Assembly: GCF_030929555.1 (NCBI RefSeq)
Contig: NZ_JAVFVT010000013.1
Span: forward strand, 62,001-126,000
Origin: Paenibacillus sp. LHD-117
GTDB taxonomy: Bacteria > Bacillota > Bacilli > Paenibacillales > Paenibacillaceae
Direction of reading: 5' to 3'
DNA length: 64,000 nucleotides
Part shown: positions 8,118 through 18,835 of the stretch, one piece after another
Numbering within the stretch: the first letter of the stretch is position 1
How the letters are laid out: each line of letters begins with the position of its first letter
Position numbers and translations under genes: made by a program
The notes under the pieces: generated by a model
The model's input: the letters and a program-made list of their open reading frames with translations, nothing else
Databases searched by the model: none
Told to the model about the DNA's origin: nothing

Positions 8118-9866
8118 ATGTCGCGTAGGACCCGTTTATTCTCTACTGCTTCGCTTAAATTCAAGCTGATGATCGGCGTATTGGCTTTAACGCTCCCCCT
8201 GATTGCCATACTGATCTATACCAATTCGTATGCGGCAAACGTCGTTCGCAACCAAGTGGCCGATTCGTATCAGAAAATGATGGGCTTATATATCAATCTG
8301 ATCGATAGGGGGCTGGAGGATGTCGATAGATATATCAACAGCATGTCCGGTACCAGTATGGAGATACTGGCCCTTGATCAGGCAGTAACGGAAGACGATT
8401 ATTACAAGGCAAAGATCAATTTATACCAAAAAATGAACAATGATATCGTCATCTATAATTCCATTGATTCGTTCTTCGTATACACGCCTAAATGGAATGA
8501 AATCTTTCAGATCTACAATTTTCTGTCTTACGAGGAGTCGCTACTCGTCCAAAACGAAATCGTGGATGCCTCGCATAATCTTGAATCTGCGGGATACGAT
8601 ACCAATAGTTGGAAGGTGCATAAAATCGGAGAGAGCTACTACCTGATGCATGTCGTCAAATCGGGCAACGTTTTTTTCGGTGCATGGGTGAAGATGGAGA
8701 ATTTGATGATTCCGTTAAACCTGATCCAGTTCGGACCCGATGGTGGGGCGCTGTTCGCGACAAGCGACGGAAAAGCTATCACCGATACTTCATTCCTGAA
8801 CGAATCCAGCGTAGACCTTGTTGTGAAAAAAAATCATTACTTGCTCTCGGGATCCGATAAAAAATATCTTGTCGTTGGGGAATCCTCGAAAAGAGGGGAT
8901 TTTAACTTAGTAGCACTTGTTCCCGATCATGAAATCCTGGAGAAATTGCCGTATTTCCAAAAATTATTTTCCTTTATCCCCGTCGTTTCCTTGCTGCTCG
9001 CTTTGGGGGGCTTAGTTATTCTGAGAAAAATCATTCTGGTTCCGCTCAATCGTTTGATCTTCGCCATGAAAAGGATTCGCGACGGGAACTGGAGCATTCG
9101 AATCGAGAGCGAGACGGTTGCGGACGAATTGAAAATCGTACACGACACCTTTAACGGAATGATGGAGGAGATCAACGAGCTGCGAGTGAACGTCTATGAA
9201 GAGCAGCTAATGAAGCAGAAGGAAGAGCTTCAACGGCTGCAACTGCAGATCAATCCGCACTTCTTCCTGAATGCGTTAAATATTATTTATCATTTGGCCA
9301 AATCCAAGGATTATGTATTGATCAAAGAAATGTCTCAATCCTTGATTCGGCATTTTCGCTTCATGTTCAGAACCAATACCGCTTTCGTACAAGTAAAAGA
9401 AGAAGTCGAACACACGATCAATTATTTGCATATTCAGGAGCTGAGATTTCCCGACAGCTTGTCGAGTGAAATCAAGGTGCCCGATTACGTGCACAAGGTA
9501 TTGATCCCGCCCTTATTCATCCAAACGTTTGTCGAAAACACGATCAAACATGCCGTTACGCTGGATACTCCGATTCACATTACAATTGAAGCGGATATCG
9601 TGGAACATGACTTCGCCCCCTATCTTCAGGTGTTGATTGCCGATTCCGGCAGAGGGTTTGACGAAGCCGTCCTGTCCCAATTGCGGGATGGGGAGCTATT
9701 AACGAACGAGCAAGGCGAACATGTCGGCATATGGAACGTGCAGCGCAGAATGAAATTACTGTACAAGGATAAGGGATATTTGGAATTCAGAAATGCAGTT
9801 GATCAGGGCGGCGCGGTCGTGTTGATGAGGATTCCCATTCAAACGACAGGCAGCGAAGGCGACTAG
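8118..9866 (+). CDS. Sensor histidine kinase, YesM-like
   Basis: 582-residue membrane kinase. Span one is at about 12-35, an extracellular sensor domain of about 240 residues follows, span two is at about 275-298, and a HAMP segment (LNRLIFAMKRIRDGNW) starts near 312. The kinase core is the His_kinase/HATPase pair: LQLQINPHFFLNALNIIYHLA with the phospho-accepting His near 380, VENTIKHAV near 472, and DSGRGFDEA near 508. ATG at 8118 follows CGGAGGAG; the frame is open a little further up without a ribosome site. It lies 11 bp before the response regulator, so the two form a two-component system that likely senses the imported sugar outside the cell. Confidence 0.9.
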   Translation: MSRRTRLFSTASLKFKLMIGVLALTLPLIAILIYTNSYAANVVRNQVADSYQKMMGLYINLIDRGLEDVDRYINSMSGTSMEILALDQAVTEDDYYKAKINLYQKMNNDIVIYNSIDSFFVYTPKWNEIFQIYNFLSYEESLLVQNEIVDASHNLESAGYDTNSWKVHKIGESYYLMHVVKSGNVFFGAWVKMENLMIPLNLIQFGPDGGALFATSDGKAITDTSFLNESSVDLVVKKNHYLLSGSDKKYLVVGESSKRGDFNLVALVPDHEILEKLPYFQKLFSFIPVVSLLLALGGLVILRKIILVPLNRLIFAMKRIRDGNWSIRIESETVADELKIVHDTFNGMMEEINELRVNVYEEQLMKQKEELQRLQLQINPHFFLNALNIIYHLAKSKDYVLIKEMSQSLIRHFRFMFRTNTAFVQVKEEVEHTINYLHIQELRFPDSLSSEIKVPDYVHKVLIPPLFIQTFVENTIKHAVTLDTPIHITIEADIVEHDFAPYLQVLIADSGRGFDEAVLSQLRDGELLTNEQGEHVGIWNVQRRMKLLYKDKGYLEFRNAVDQGGAVVLMRIPIQTTGSEGD

Positions 9867-9877
9867 GAGGGTGTACG

Positions 9878-11473
9878 TTGTACAAATTGCTGATTGTAGA
9901 CGATGAATGGCATGTCGTAAATAGTTTGAAAGCGGAATTGAATACGGAGCAGCTGGAAATATCGGACATCTACACCGCTTATAATATTCGGCAAGCGAAA
10001 GAAGTGTTTCTTAACCATTCCGTCGATATTATGCTGTGCGATATTGAAATGCCTCAAGGAAGCGGATTGGAATTGCTCGAATGGGTAAAGGAGCATAAAC
10101 CAGAGACCGAAACGATTTTTCTCACGAGTCACGCGGATTTCAAATACGCGAAGCAAGCGATGCAGTTAGGCGGCTCCGATTATTTATTGAAACCGGTGCC
10201 CGACGAGGAACTGGAAAATGCGATAGCGAAAGCGAAAGAGAAAATTCATACAAACAGCCAGCACAGTCGCATTCAAAAGCTATGGGATCACCACCACCCG
10301 GTTATCATGGAGCGGTTCTGGATGGATTTGTTGCAGCAGACGATTCCGTTGTCGCCTGCGGCCATTCGCAAAACGATAGAGGAACGCGATCTGCCGATCA
10401 CCGAATCGATGGAGTTTCTTCCTATACTTATTAACGTGCGAAGATGGTACAAATCCATGTCGCTGCGCGATGAGAAAATCATGGAGTACGCACTGAGGAA
10501 TTCGGCCGAAGAGATGATCGCGGGACTTGGCGGACAGATTCTTACCGTGGATAACGGGGTTCTCCTCGTTATTCTTGCGTGGAATGAAAATAGCGAAGAG
10601 GAACCCGAGTCCATAACCTCCAAGTGCGAGGACTACATCCAATCGTGCAATCGTTTCTTCTATTGCGATCTGTCCTGCTATATCGGCAACTGGGTGTTTG
10701 TCCACGAAATGGTCGAAAGCTGGGTGCAATTGAGAAATTTCGAGAAGAACAATGTCACGTTCGACAATAAAGTCTTTATGCTGACGGGAGTCGTTCCATC
10801 TTCATTGGAGCCCGTACCGTTACCAGAAATGAGCGGGATTGCCGAAAAGCTTGCCCAGGGGAACGGAGAAGCCATCTACAAGGAATTAACCGATTATTTC
10901 AATCGATTTAAGGACGGCAGCTATAACGTTAACGCTCAACTGTTGCAGCAATTTCATCAAAATTTTTTGCAGACGGTTTATTTTTCCCTTCATTCGAAGG
11001 GAAAAAAAGCTCATGAATATTTGTGCGATCCCGAATCCATGGAACTCTCCAGGAATGCAACCCGGTCTTTGGCGGACATGCTGATCTGGATCCGTCACAC
11101 CGTAATGAAAGTAATCGAAGCACCTAAAGAAACGGAGGCGGAACCGACCGCATCCGTCGTACAATCGGTCAAGCATTTCATTGTCACGCATCTGGAACAA
11201 AGCGACCTTTCCCGCGAGGAGATCGCCAAACACGCTTTCCTTAATCCGGATTATTTGGCGCGCGTTTTCAAGAAAGAGACAGGGATCGCCATCATTGATT
11301 ATCTCGTTCAGGAACGAGTTAAAAAGGCGAAAGAGCTGCTAAACCAAACGGATATGTCCGTCGGAAATATCGCGATGGCCGTCGGGTATTCGCATTTTTC
11401 GCATTTTTCCAAAATGTTCAAAAAACATACGGGGCTGAATCCGAATGAATATCGGCAGCTAAATGAAAAATAG
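9878..11473 (+). CDS. Response regulator with AraC-type DNA-binding domain, YesN-like
   Basis: 531 residues. Receiver domain at 1-120: VDDEW, phospho-accepting Asp55 in MLCDIEMPQ, and the Lys of YLLKPV near residue 105. A long middle region follows, and a C-terminal AraC/XylS double helix-turn-helix lies at about 430-531 (LSREEIAKHAFLNPDYLARVFK, then SVGNIAMAVGYSHFSHFSKMFK). It starts at TTG after TAGGAGG. It is the obvious activator for the importer genes: AraC domains bind direct repeats two helical turns apart, and such repeats sit upstream of the permease and binding-protein genes. The last codons of this gene are part of the segment duplicated at 18.0 kb. Confidence 0.9.
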   Translation: MYKLLIVDDEWHVVNSLKAELNTEQLEISDIYTAYNIRQAKEVFLNHSVDIMLCDIEMPQGSGLELLEWVKEHKPETETIFLTSHADFKYAKQAMQLGGSDYLLKPVPDEELENAIAKAKEKIHTNSQHSRIQKLWDHHHPVIMERFWMDLLQQTIPLSPAAIRKTIEERDLPITESMEFLPILINVRRWYKSMSLRDEKIMEYALRNSAEEMIAGLGGQILTVDNGVLLVILAWNENSEEEPESITSKCEDYIQSCNRFFYCDLSCYIGNWVFVHEMVESWVQLRNFEKNNVTFDNKVFMLTGVVPSSLEPVPLPEMSGIAEKLAQGNGEAIYKELTDYFNRFKDGSYNVNAQLLQQFHQNFLQTVYFSLHSKGKKAHEYLCDPESMELSRNATRSLADMLIWIRHTVMKVIEAPKETEAEPTASVVQSVKHFIVTHLEQSDLSREEIAKHAFLNPDYLARVFKKETGIAIIDYLVQERVKKAKELLNQTDMSVGNIAMAVGYSHFSHFSKMFKKHTGLNPNEYRQLNEK

Positions 11474-11481
11474 ATTCGAAA

Positions 11482-11552
11482 TAAAAAGTCCGGAAAATGA
11501 TAATCATGAAGTCCGCATACTGATAGTGGCATCCTATCGAAATCGATATGAT
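11482..11552 (+). promoter_or_regulatory. GTCCG direct-repeat promoter, copy 2 (intact binding protein)
   Basis: GTCCG at 11488 and 11511 (23 bp apart), CTGATAG after the second box, and TATGAT at 11547 (36 bp after the second box). The -35 position reads TAGTGG, a poor match. The architecture is the same as upstream of the permease. A further AGTCC lies downstream at 11561. Confidence 0.7.
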
Positions 11553-11593
11553 GAATATGTAGTCCACATCCAAGGGATAAAGGGGTATAACAG

Positions 11594-13135
11594 ATGAAAA
11601 AAACAAATCGATGGTTATCAAGTTCATTGGCGATCGCCATGTCGCTTGTGTTGTTTCTCTCCGCTTGCTCAAACGGCGGCAACGACGAGAAGGCGACGAA
11701 CACGAGCACACCGCAGGCTAGCGAAACAGCTGCCCCCGGCGCACCGGACACCAAAGATCCTTATGAAATCGAATTGGCCATTCTCTCCTTTACAGGAGTC
11801 CCTAAAGACATGCAAATGGTTCAAGACGAAATCAATAAAATCACGCAGTCTAAGATTAACGCAACGGTAAAAATAACAGCCATTCCCGTGGGCAACTGGG
11901 CCCAGCAAACGAATCTTATGCTGAATTCCAATGCTAGGCTGGATATGTTGATCACTAGTGGAACTTTGGGTTATTCGGTTCAAGCGGCGAAAGGCCAGTT
12001 ATACCCGCTGGATAAATTGTTGGATCAATACGGACAAGATATTAAAGCCGTATTGGAGCCGCAAGTATTGAACGGGACAAAAATCAACGGAGAGATTTTC
12101 GGCGTTCCTACGATTCGCGATCATGCTGCCAGCTACGGCTTTGTCATGAGAAAAGACTTGGTCGACAAGTACGGCATTGACGTGGGCGCAATCAAAACGT
12201 ATGAGGATCTTGAGAAGGTACTCAAAACGATCAAGGACAACGAGCCGGCGATTACTCCCGTTGTCGACAACGACGTGCTCTTGAGAACCCCAAACGTGGA
12301 CTCCCTGGGCGGGGACAGCTTAGGCGTTCTGATGAACATGGACAATCTGAAAGTGGAAAACTATTACGAGTCTCAGGAATACGCTAACCATTTAAAAATG
12401 ACAAGAAAATGGTATCAAGAAGGCTATATTCTGAAGGATGCGGCGACGAATCAGACCTCCCCAGACAAATTGGTTCAATCCGGCAATGGATTTGGCTTTT
12501 TCAATGTGATGAAGCCGGGTTATGCCGCACAGGTATCCAGAACGACCGGAATGGAGATGGTCACGGCCGAGATCATTCCGCCGACGTCTACGACGGCTAA
12601 TATTACCGGCTTGATGTGGTCCATCTACAAAAACTCGAAGAACCCTGAAAGGACGATGATGTTCCTTAACCTGCTCTATTCGGATGCGGATCTCATCAAC
12701 TTGTTCAACTGGGGAATCGAAGGAAAACATTACGTCAAGCAATCGGACGGACTAATCGACTTTGCCCCAGGCGTAGATGCGGCGTCTACCGGATATAATC
12801 CTAACTGGGACTATATGACAGGGAATCAATTCCTCTCGCATATTTTCAAGGGCAACGATCCGGATATCTGGAACAAGTTGAAGACTTTCAATAAAGAAGC
12901 GCTCAAATCGAAAGCGCTTGGCTTCAGCTTCGACGCAGAAAGCGTCAAAACAGAATTTACCGCTCTCAACAACGTCTTGGGGCAGTATCAGAAAGGCTTG
13001 GGCACGGGAACGCTCGATCCGGAGAAAAATTTGCCGGACTTTATCAGCAAGCTGAAGGCGGCAGGCATCGATAAAGTCATTGCGGAAAAGCAAAAGCAAT
13101 TGGATGAATGGGCGAAAGTCAACAACGTCCAATAG
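11594..13135 (+). CDS. ABC transporter sugar-binding lipoprotein, LplA-like with DUF3502 C-terminus
   Basis: 513-residue extracellular solute-binding protein, tethered as a lipoprotein. The signal peptide ends in a lipobox LFLSAC (Cys near 26), followed by a Thr/Ala/Pro linker. The bilobal binding domain (family 1) extends to about 430. The C-terminus carries the pattern seen in DUF3502 proteins: GFSFDAESVKTEF, then a Lys-rich IDKVIAEKQKQLDEW. It probably feeds the permease pair at 6.2-8.0 kb, as the typical gene order of YesMN-linked importers suggests. Transcription probably starts from the GTCCG-repeat promoter. Two degenerate copies of this gene end lie at 16.3 and 18.1-18.7 kb. Confidence 0.9.
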   Translation: MKKTNRWLSSSLAIAMSLVLFLSACSNGGNDEKATNTSTPQASETAAPGAPDTKDPYEIELAILSFTGVPKDMQMVQDEINKITQSKINATVKITAIPVGNWAQQTNLMLNSNARLDMLITSGTLGYSVQAAKGQLYPLDKLLDQYGQDIKAVLEPQVLNGTKINGEIFGVPTIRDHAASYGFVMRKDLVDKYGIDVGAIKTYEDLEKVLKTIKDNEPAITPVVDNDVLLRTPNVDSLGGDSLGVLMNMDNLKVENYYESQEYANHLKMTRKWYQEGYILKDAATNQTSPDKLVQSGNGFGFFNVMKPGYAAQVSRTTGMEMVTAEIIPPTSTTANITGLMWSIYKNSKNPERTMMFLNLLYSDADLINLFNWGIEGKHYVKQSDGLIDFAPGVDAASTGYNPNWDYMTGNQFLSHIFKGNDPDIWNKLKTFNKEALKSKALGFSFDAESVKTEFTALNNVLGQYQKGLGTGTLDPEKNLPDFISKLKAAGIDKVIAEKQKQLDEWAKVNNVQ

Positions 13136-13168
13136 AGATGAAGTCGAATGAATAAGGAAGTTACGATG

Positions 13169-13209
13169 CCCCCAATCAACATCTCTCCTGTTGATTGGGG
13201 CTTGATTTT
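13169..13209 (+). terminator. Strong terminator after binding-protein gene
   Basis: Perfect 11-bp stem CCCCAATCAAC / GTTGATTGGGG with a 9-base loop, followed by CTTGATTTTT. Confidence 0.85.
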
Positions 13210-13235
13210 TAGGGGTTAATGACCTGAGCGCTTGA

Positions 13236-14393
<1,158 letters not shown>

Positions 14394-14397
<4 letters not shown>

Positions 14398-16028
14398 GCC
14401 ATATAACTGGAAGACCGAACATATTGTGGATTACGCTCGAAGATACGAGTCCGAGAATGGGCTGCTACGGAGATGCCTTGTCACGTACGCCCAACATTGA
14501 CAAGCTGGCCGGCGAAGGCATGCTCTACCGAAATGCATTTGCCACGGCAGGCGTGTGCGCCCCCAGCCGATCGTCCGTCATTACGGGGATGTACCCGACT
14601 TCGATCGGTACCCATCACATGCGAACAGAGCACACCAACCCATATACGCCGGAGCTGCCGTCCCATTATTTTGCCGTTCCGCCTGCTCATGTCAAGACGA
14701 TTCCCGAAATGATGCGCGCGAACGGATACTACTGCACGAATAACTGGAAGACGGATTACCAGTTCGCGGCGCCTTTAACGGCGTGGGACGAAAACGGAAA
14801 GGAGGCGCATTGGCGCAACCGGGAGTCCGGCCAGCCTTTCTTTGCGGTATTTAATTATGATCATACGCATGAAAGCGGTATGTGGCCGGCGGAATACAAG
14901 AGGCGGTTTCATCCGAACTATGAGGAGCCGCCTCTCGTCACCGATCCAGACCAGGTTAAGCTTCCTCCATATTTGCCGAACACACAGAAATCTCGCCTTG
15001 CGCTTGCCCGACATTACGATAATTTGGCTCGTGCGGATGAGTTTGTCGGTCGAATCCTGCAGCAGCTTGATGAAGACGACTTGAGTGGCAATACGCTCGT
15101 CATCCTGTGGAGCGACCACGGAGAAGGGTTGCCGCGCGCCAAACGGTGGACGTATGATTCAGGCATCTGCGTTCCACTCATCGTCAGGTATCCCGGGAAG
15201 GTGGAGGAAGGTCAAGTCAGCGAACAAATGGTCAGTATGATTGATTTGGGCCCGACGGTGCTTACCTTGGCCGGCATTCCCGTTCCGAGACATATTCAAG
15301 GTCAACCTTTTATGGGACAACATGCCGAACCACGAGACTATGTGTTTGCCACCCGCGACCGCTATGATGAGGCTTACGATAAAGTTCGTGCTGTCCGCGA
15401 TAAGCGATTCAAATATATTCGCAACGATTATCCGCAGCTGCCTTACCTCCAGTGGATTCCGTTCAGCCATTTGCACCCGATATGGCAGGAACTTTGGCGG
15501 CTGAAGCTGGCAGGCGAATTGGCGGACGATCAACACGTGCTCATGCAGAACGGCCGCCCCCCGGAAGAGTTGTACGATTGTATGAACGATCCTTATGAAT
15601 TGCGCAATTTGGCGGACGATCCATCCTTCCGCGAAGATTTGCTTCGTCTGCGGAAGGCGCTTGGCGATTGGTGCGGCAAATACGACACTTGGGGAGATAT
15701 CCCCGAGGAACAAATGGTTGCCCGCATGTGGCCGAACGGGGTGCAGCCGCAAACCGCAAACCCGCTCTTCATCCCGATCAACAGCCGGTTGCCTGGTGAG
15801 GATGCGGTGAATACAGGGACCTTTGACAAGCCTACTGCGATCATGCTCCACTCGGCAACACAAGGGGCTTCCATCAACTATACGACCGATGAAGACCTGA
15901 ATCCCCGTTGGAAGCTGTACACGGGACCGATCGAGCTGACAGAAGGAAAGACGGTCATTCGGGCAAAAGCGGTTCGGATCGGATACAAGGATAGCGAAGA
16001 GGCAACCTCTTCGTTTGTGGTTGAATAG
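14394..16028 (+). CDS. Sulfatase (arylsulfatase-like, formylglycine type)
   Basis: 544-residue alkaline-phosphatase-superfamily hydrolase. It has the N-terminal metal site motif RPNILWITLEDTS and the sulfatase signature VCAPSRSSVITG, where Cys55 would be converted to formylglycine. WSDHGEGLPRAKRW supplies further metal ligands. The last 60 residues (HSATQGASINYTTD through TVIRAKAVRIGYKDSEEA) look like the small beta-sandwich found at the end of chitobiases (CHB_HEX_C-type). No signal peptide is visible, so it should be cytosolic. The start overlaps the chimeric pseudogene upstream, which probably reflects an original GH3-sulfatase operon. It suggests that the imported glycan carries sulfate esters; the sugar is not identifiable. 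Confidence 0.88.
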
Positions 16029-16029
16029 T

Positions 16030-16340
16030 ATCATCGAGGATGAACCCGATTTCGAAGTCCGTGGAATTATGTTGGACATTTGCCGCAATGATATTCAGAA
16101 GAGGGAAACGCTGTATGCCTTGATCGAGGAGCTTTCCGTGAAGGAAATTCAACCGGCCGCTATCAAGACCGTTCTATCGCTTGCTGCGCGATTACGGGAA
16201 CCGGCTAAGGGAATTGGAATCCATATCCTAACCGGCTTTATCGGGAACATGCAAGATATAGTAGCTCTAGACGGAGAATGGTTTGGTCAATCCCAGTTCG
16301 TTCTTGCGGCAATCTTCAGATCAAAAGCAATTGGATGAAT
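16030..16340 (+). pseudogene. Fragment of a GH20-like enzyme joined to unidentified sequence
   Basis: In a frame that crosses the sulfatase end, IIEDEPDFEVRGIMLDICRNDIQKRETLYALIEELS resembles the start of the catalytic barrel of GH20-like hexosaminidases (RGxMLDxSRNxVPxxETL). The next 65 residues, through IGIHILTGFIGNMQDIVALDGEWF, do not continue that family and I cannot place them. There is no ribosome site or full domain. It is a deletion scar beside other scars, not a working gene. Confidence 0.5.
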
Positions 16341-16372
16341 AGGTGAAAAGTCAACAATATCAAATAGAGGCG
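16322..16372 (+). pseudogene. 3' tail of a binding-protein gene copy
   Basis: AAAAGCAATTGGATGAAT, then AAAGTCAACAA and AATAGAG, matches the last 16 or so codons of the binding-protein gene (13088-13137) with a few changes and one extra base. It is the third copy of this gene end in the window. Confidence 0.7.
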
Positions 16373-16377
16373 AGTAG

Positions 16378-16436
16378 GCTCCTTACGGAATCCGTAGACA
16401 GTTGTTCGCGGGAATTCGCAAGGAGCTTTTCTTTAT
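16378..16436 (+). terminator. Terminator-like hairpin
   Basis: GGCTCCTTaCG pairs with CGcAAGGAGC across a long loop, followed by TTTTCTTT. It probably came with the binding-protein tail just upstream. Confidence 0.5.
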
Positions 16437-16539
16437 GGAAACCTATTTTGATACGAACGGAGTAGAGCGGTTAGGCATCCATTCCGTCAAGCTTTTCTAT
16501 TCTATCCTTATTACCTGATTCGCGATTTTATGGCTACTC

Positions 16540-16712
16540 CTAAAGGAGCCAGTGCGATCAAGCCGCTGCTGGACACAGCCATCGAACATCGTGGGCGCCA
16601 TTCTCGCTTCTCGGAAGATCCGCTTGTCCTCGGAGATGGGGACCATAATATCCATGGCGTGCAAAGCCAGGGGGTAGGCACATCGCTAAAGCATTTTGCG
16701 GCGAAAAAGCTC
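16540..16712 (+). pseudogene. GH3 remnant, piece of the catalytic barrel
   Basis: One frame reads [34 protein letters not shown]. This corresponds to [36 protein letters not shown] of the intact GH3 at 23.6 kb (about residues 125-165). The sequence before and after it diverges, and there is no start signal. It belongs to a different GH3 copy from the remnant at 4.9 kb, which holds only C-terminal parts. Confidence 0.7.
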
Positions 16713-16788
16713 TTGCGAGAAGTTGTTATTATCTGAATGCTAGCAGGCATTTTGTATCCACTATTATACAGCGAGGATGGAGAAAACA

Positions 16789-17907
16789 ATGAAACGGATC
16801 AAAGGTGTAAACTTAGGCAATTGGCTTGTTTTGGAGAAGTGGATGAACCCGATTATGTTCTCCGGAACAGAATGCGAAGATGAGACATGGCTTTGCAGAA
16901 CCCTGCCCCATGATGTAAAAGTCGACAGATATAGCCACCACAGAGGCACCTACATTACCGAGCGTGATTTTGCTTGTATTGCCAGCAAAGGATTAAATAC
17001 CATACGTATCCCGGTTCCATATTTTATTTTTGGAGATGTAGAACCATTTGTTGGCTGTGTTGATTATCTGGACAAGGCATTCGATTGGGCAGAGAAATAC
17101 GGTCTTCAGATTCTGATTGATCTACATACAGCTCCGGGGAGCCAGAATGGTTTTGACAACGGCGGAATCTGCGGAGTGTGTAAATGGTGTCAGAATCCGG
17201 AAGCGGTGGAGTTTGTACTGACTGTATTGGAGCGTCTGGCACAGCGCTTTGGAACTAGAGAAGGATTATGGGGTATTGAGATCCTAAATGAGCCTGTATC
17301 CGAAGAAGCGTGGAAATTTGCGGATATTCCGAATCGCTATCCTGCAGTCGATAAGGAAGAAGCGAAGGGTTCTGGTCCAGTACCCAGTAATTTCCTGCGT
17401 GCCTTCTATGTAGAGGCGTATCGGAGAATGAGAAAGTATTTGCCTGAGGATAAGGTTGTTGTATTCCATGATGGATTCCGGCTTCGTGAATGGAAGGATT
17501 TCATGAGGGAAGAGGAATTCGTTAATGTTGTTCTGGATACGCATCTATATCTTATGGTGGCAGAAGCAAAGGGCTGTGCTAACAATCTGGATGCCTACAT
17601 TGATTTCATAGAGAACAATTTCGCTAAAGACATTGCCGAGATGCAGGAATATTTTCCGGTTATCGTTGGAGAGTGGTGTGTGTTCAACAACGCTGAGGGT
17701 CTGAAAGAAATGAACCCGGACGAACGGAAATCACTGTATCAGAAACTTGCTAATGCACAGCTGCTTGCCTGGGAAAAGGGGCAGGGCTGGTTCTACTGGA
17801 GTTACAAGCTGCTGCTTGATACGGTCAACGTTTCTAAATTGGAAGGCTGGGACAGCTGGGATATGGGTAAGAGCATTGATCAGGGCTGGCTGCCGGATAA
17901 GTACTGA
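16789..17907 (+). CDS. GH5-family beta-glucanase-like glycoside hydrolase
   Basis: 372-residue, probably cytosolic GH5 (cellulase-fold) enzyme resembling exo-beta-1,3-glucanases. It has KGVNLGNWLVLEKWM at the start, LNTIRIPVPYF near 70, and LIDLHTAPGSQNG near 109. The acid/base Glu168 is in GIEILNEPV and the nucleophile Glu295 is in VIVGEWCVF. No signal peptide. I chose the ATG after GGATGGAG; a nearer upstream ATG at 16777 overlaps that site. The base composition and codon choice look more A/T-rich than the surrounding genes, and the flanks are scars, so it may be an acquired gene. The exact beta-glucan linkage cannot be read from sequence. Confidence 0.85.
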   Translation: MKRIKGVNLGNWLVLEKWMNPIMFSGTECEDETWLCRTLPHDVKVDRYSHHRGTYITERDFACIASKGLNTIRIPVPYFIFGDVEPFVGCVDYLDKAFDWAEKYGLQILIDLHTAPGSQNGFDNGGICGVCKWCQNPEAVEFVLTVLERLAQRFGTREGLWGIEILNEPVSEEAWKFADIPNRYPAVDKEEAKGSGPVPSNFLRAFYVEAYRRMRKYLPEDKVVVFHDGFRLREWKDFMREEEFVNVVLDTHLYLMVAEAKGCANNLDAYIDFIENNFAKDIAEMQEYFPVIVGEWCVFNNAEGLKEMNPDERKSLYQKLANAQLLAWEKGQGWFYWSYKLLLDTVNVSKLEGWDSWDMGKSIDQGWLPDKY

Positions 17908-18008
17908 TATCGTTGATATCGCATAGAAACATAAAAAGTTCCTAATCTCGATTCAATAAATTAAAAACGGAGAAAGCATCAGTGTCAAACTGAAAAATAG
18001 ATTCGAAA

Positions 18009-18079
18009 TAAAAAGTCCGGAAAACGATAATCATGAAGTCCACATACTGATAGTGGCATCCTGTCGAAATCGATATGAT
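18009..18079 (+). promoter_or_regulatory. GTCCG direct-repeat promoter, copy 3 (before broken binding protein)
   Basis: GTCCG at 18015, GTCCA at 18038 (23 bp), and TATGAT at 18074 (36 bp). The match with 11482-11552 begins inside the last codons of the regulator gene (GAAAAATAG at 17991), so regulator end, promoter and binding protein were copied as one block. Confidence 0.65.
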
Positions 18080-18098
18080 GAATACGTAGTCCACAATC

Positions 18099-18694
18099 AA
18101 ACGGCGGCAACGATGAGAAGGCGACGAACACGAACACACCGCAGGCTAGCGAAACAGCTGCCCCCGGCGCAGCGGACACCAAAGATCCTTATGAAATCGA
18201 ATTGGCTATTCTTACTTTTGTAGGCGTCCCTAAAGACATGCAGCCGGTAGAAGACGAAATTAATAAAATCACGAAGTCCAAGATTAACGCAACTGTAAAT
18301 ATTACGGCAATTGGAGCCGGAAGTGTTGAACGGAACAAAAATCAAAGGAGAGATTTTTGGTGTACCTACGATTCGCGATCATGCCAGCAGCTACGGCTTT
18401 GTCATGAGAAAAGATTTGGTCGACAAGTATGGTATTGATGTGGGCGCAATCAAAACGTATGAGGATCTTGAAAAAGTGCTCAAAACCATTAAGGACAATG
18501 AACCGGCCATTACTCCCGTTGTCGACAACGGCACGCTCTTGAGAACCCCGAACATGGACTCCCCGGGAACGCTCGATCCGGAGAAAAATTTGCCGGACTT
18601 TATCAGCAAGCTGAAGGCGGCAGGAATCGATAAAGTCATTGCGGAAAAGCAAAAGCAATTGGATGAATGGGCGAAAGTCAACAACGTCCAGTAG
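18099..18694 (+). pseudogene. Binding-protein gene copy with three internal deletions
   Basis: Near-duplicate of the binding-protein gene at 11.6 kb, missing three blocks. The first removes the ribosome site, start and lipoprotein signal (about 95 bp). The second removes about 170 bp around codons 97-154 and changes frame. The third removes about 700 bp, joining codon 236 or so to codon 471. The last 43 codons, ending in KQLDEWAKVNNVQ, are retained. Without signal peptide or most of the binding domain it cannot function. Deletion ends show only 1-3 bases of shared sequence. Confidence 0.9.
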
Positions 18695-18711
18695 AGACGA
18701 AGAAGAAACTT

Positions 18712-18835
18712 TGCCGCTATGATCTTGGCAAAATCAGAAGTGGAAGTTGAGAAGCTATTTAATGAAATGATTGCGCAGGACGCAAAGCTGGGTTATACAC
18801 GTCAGCGTAGCGAAGGAGAGATTGGAGTTGTCTAA
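18712..18835 (+). pseudogene. Possible C-terminal remnant of another solute-binding protein
   Basis: The frame MILAKSEVEVEKLFNEMIAQDAKLGYTRQRSEG, closing at TAA 18833-18835, has the look of the C-terminal helix of large sugar-binding lipoproteins (an acidic/basic EVEKLFNEM stretch ending near the stop). It has no start signal and overlaps the ribosome site and start of the next gene. The identification is tentative. Confidence 0.35.
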
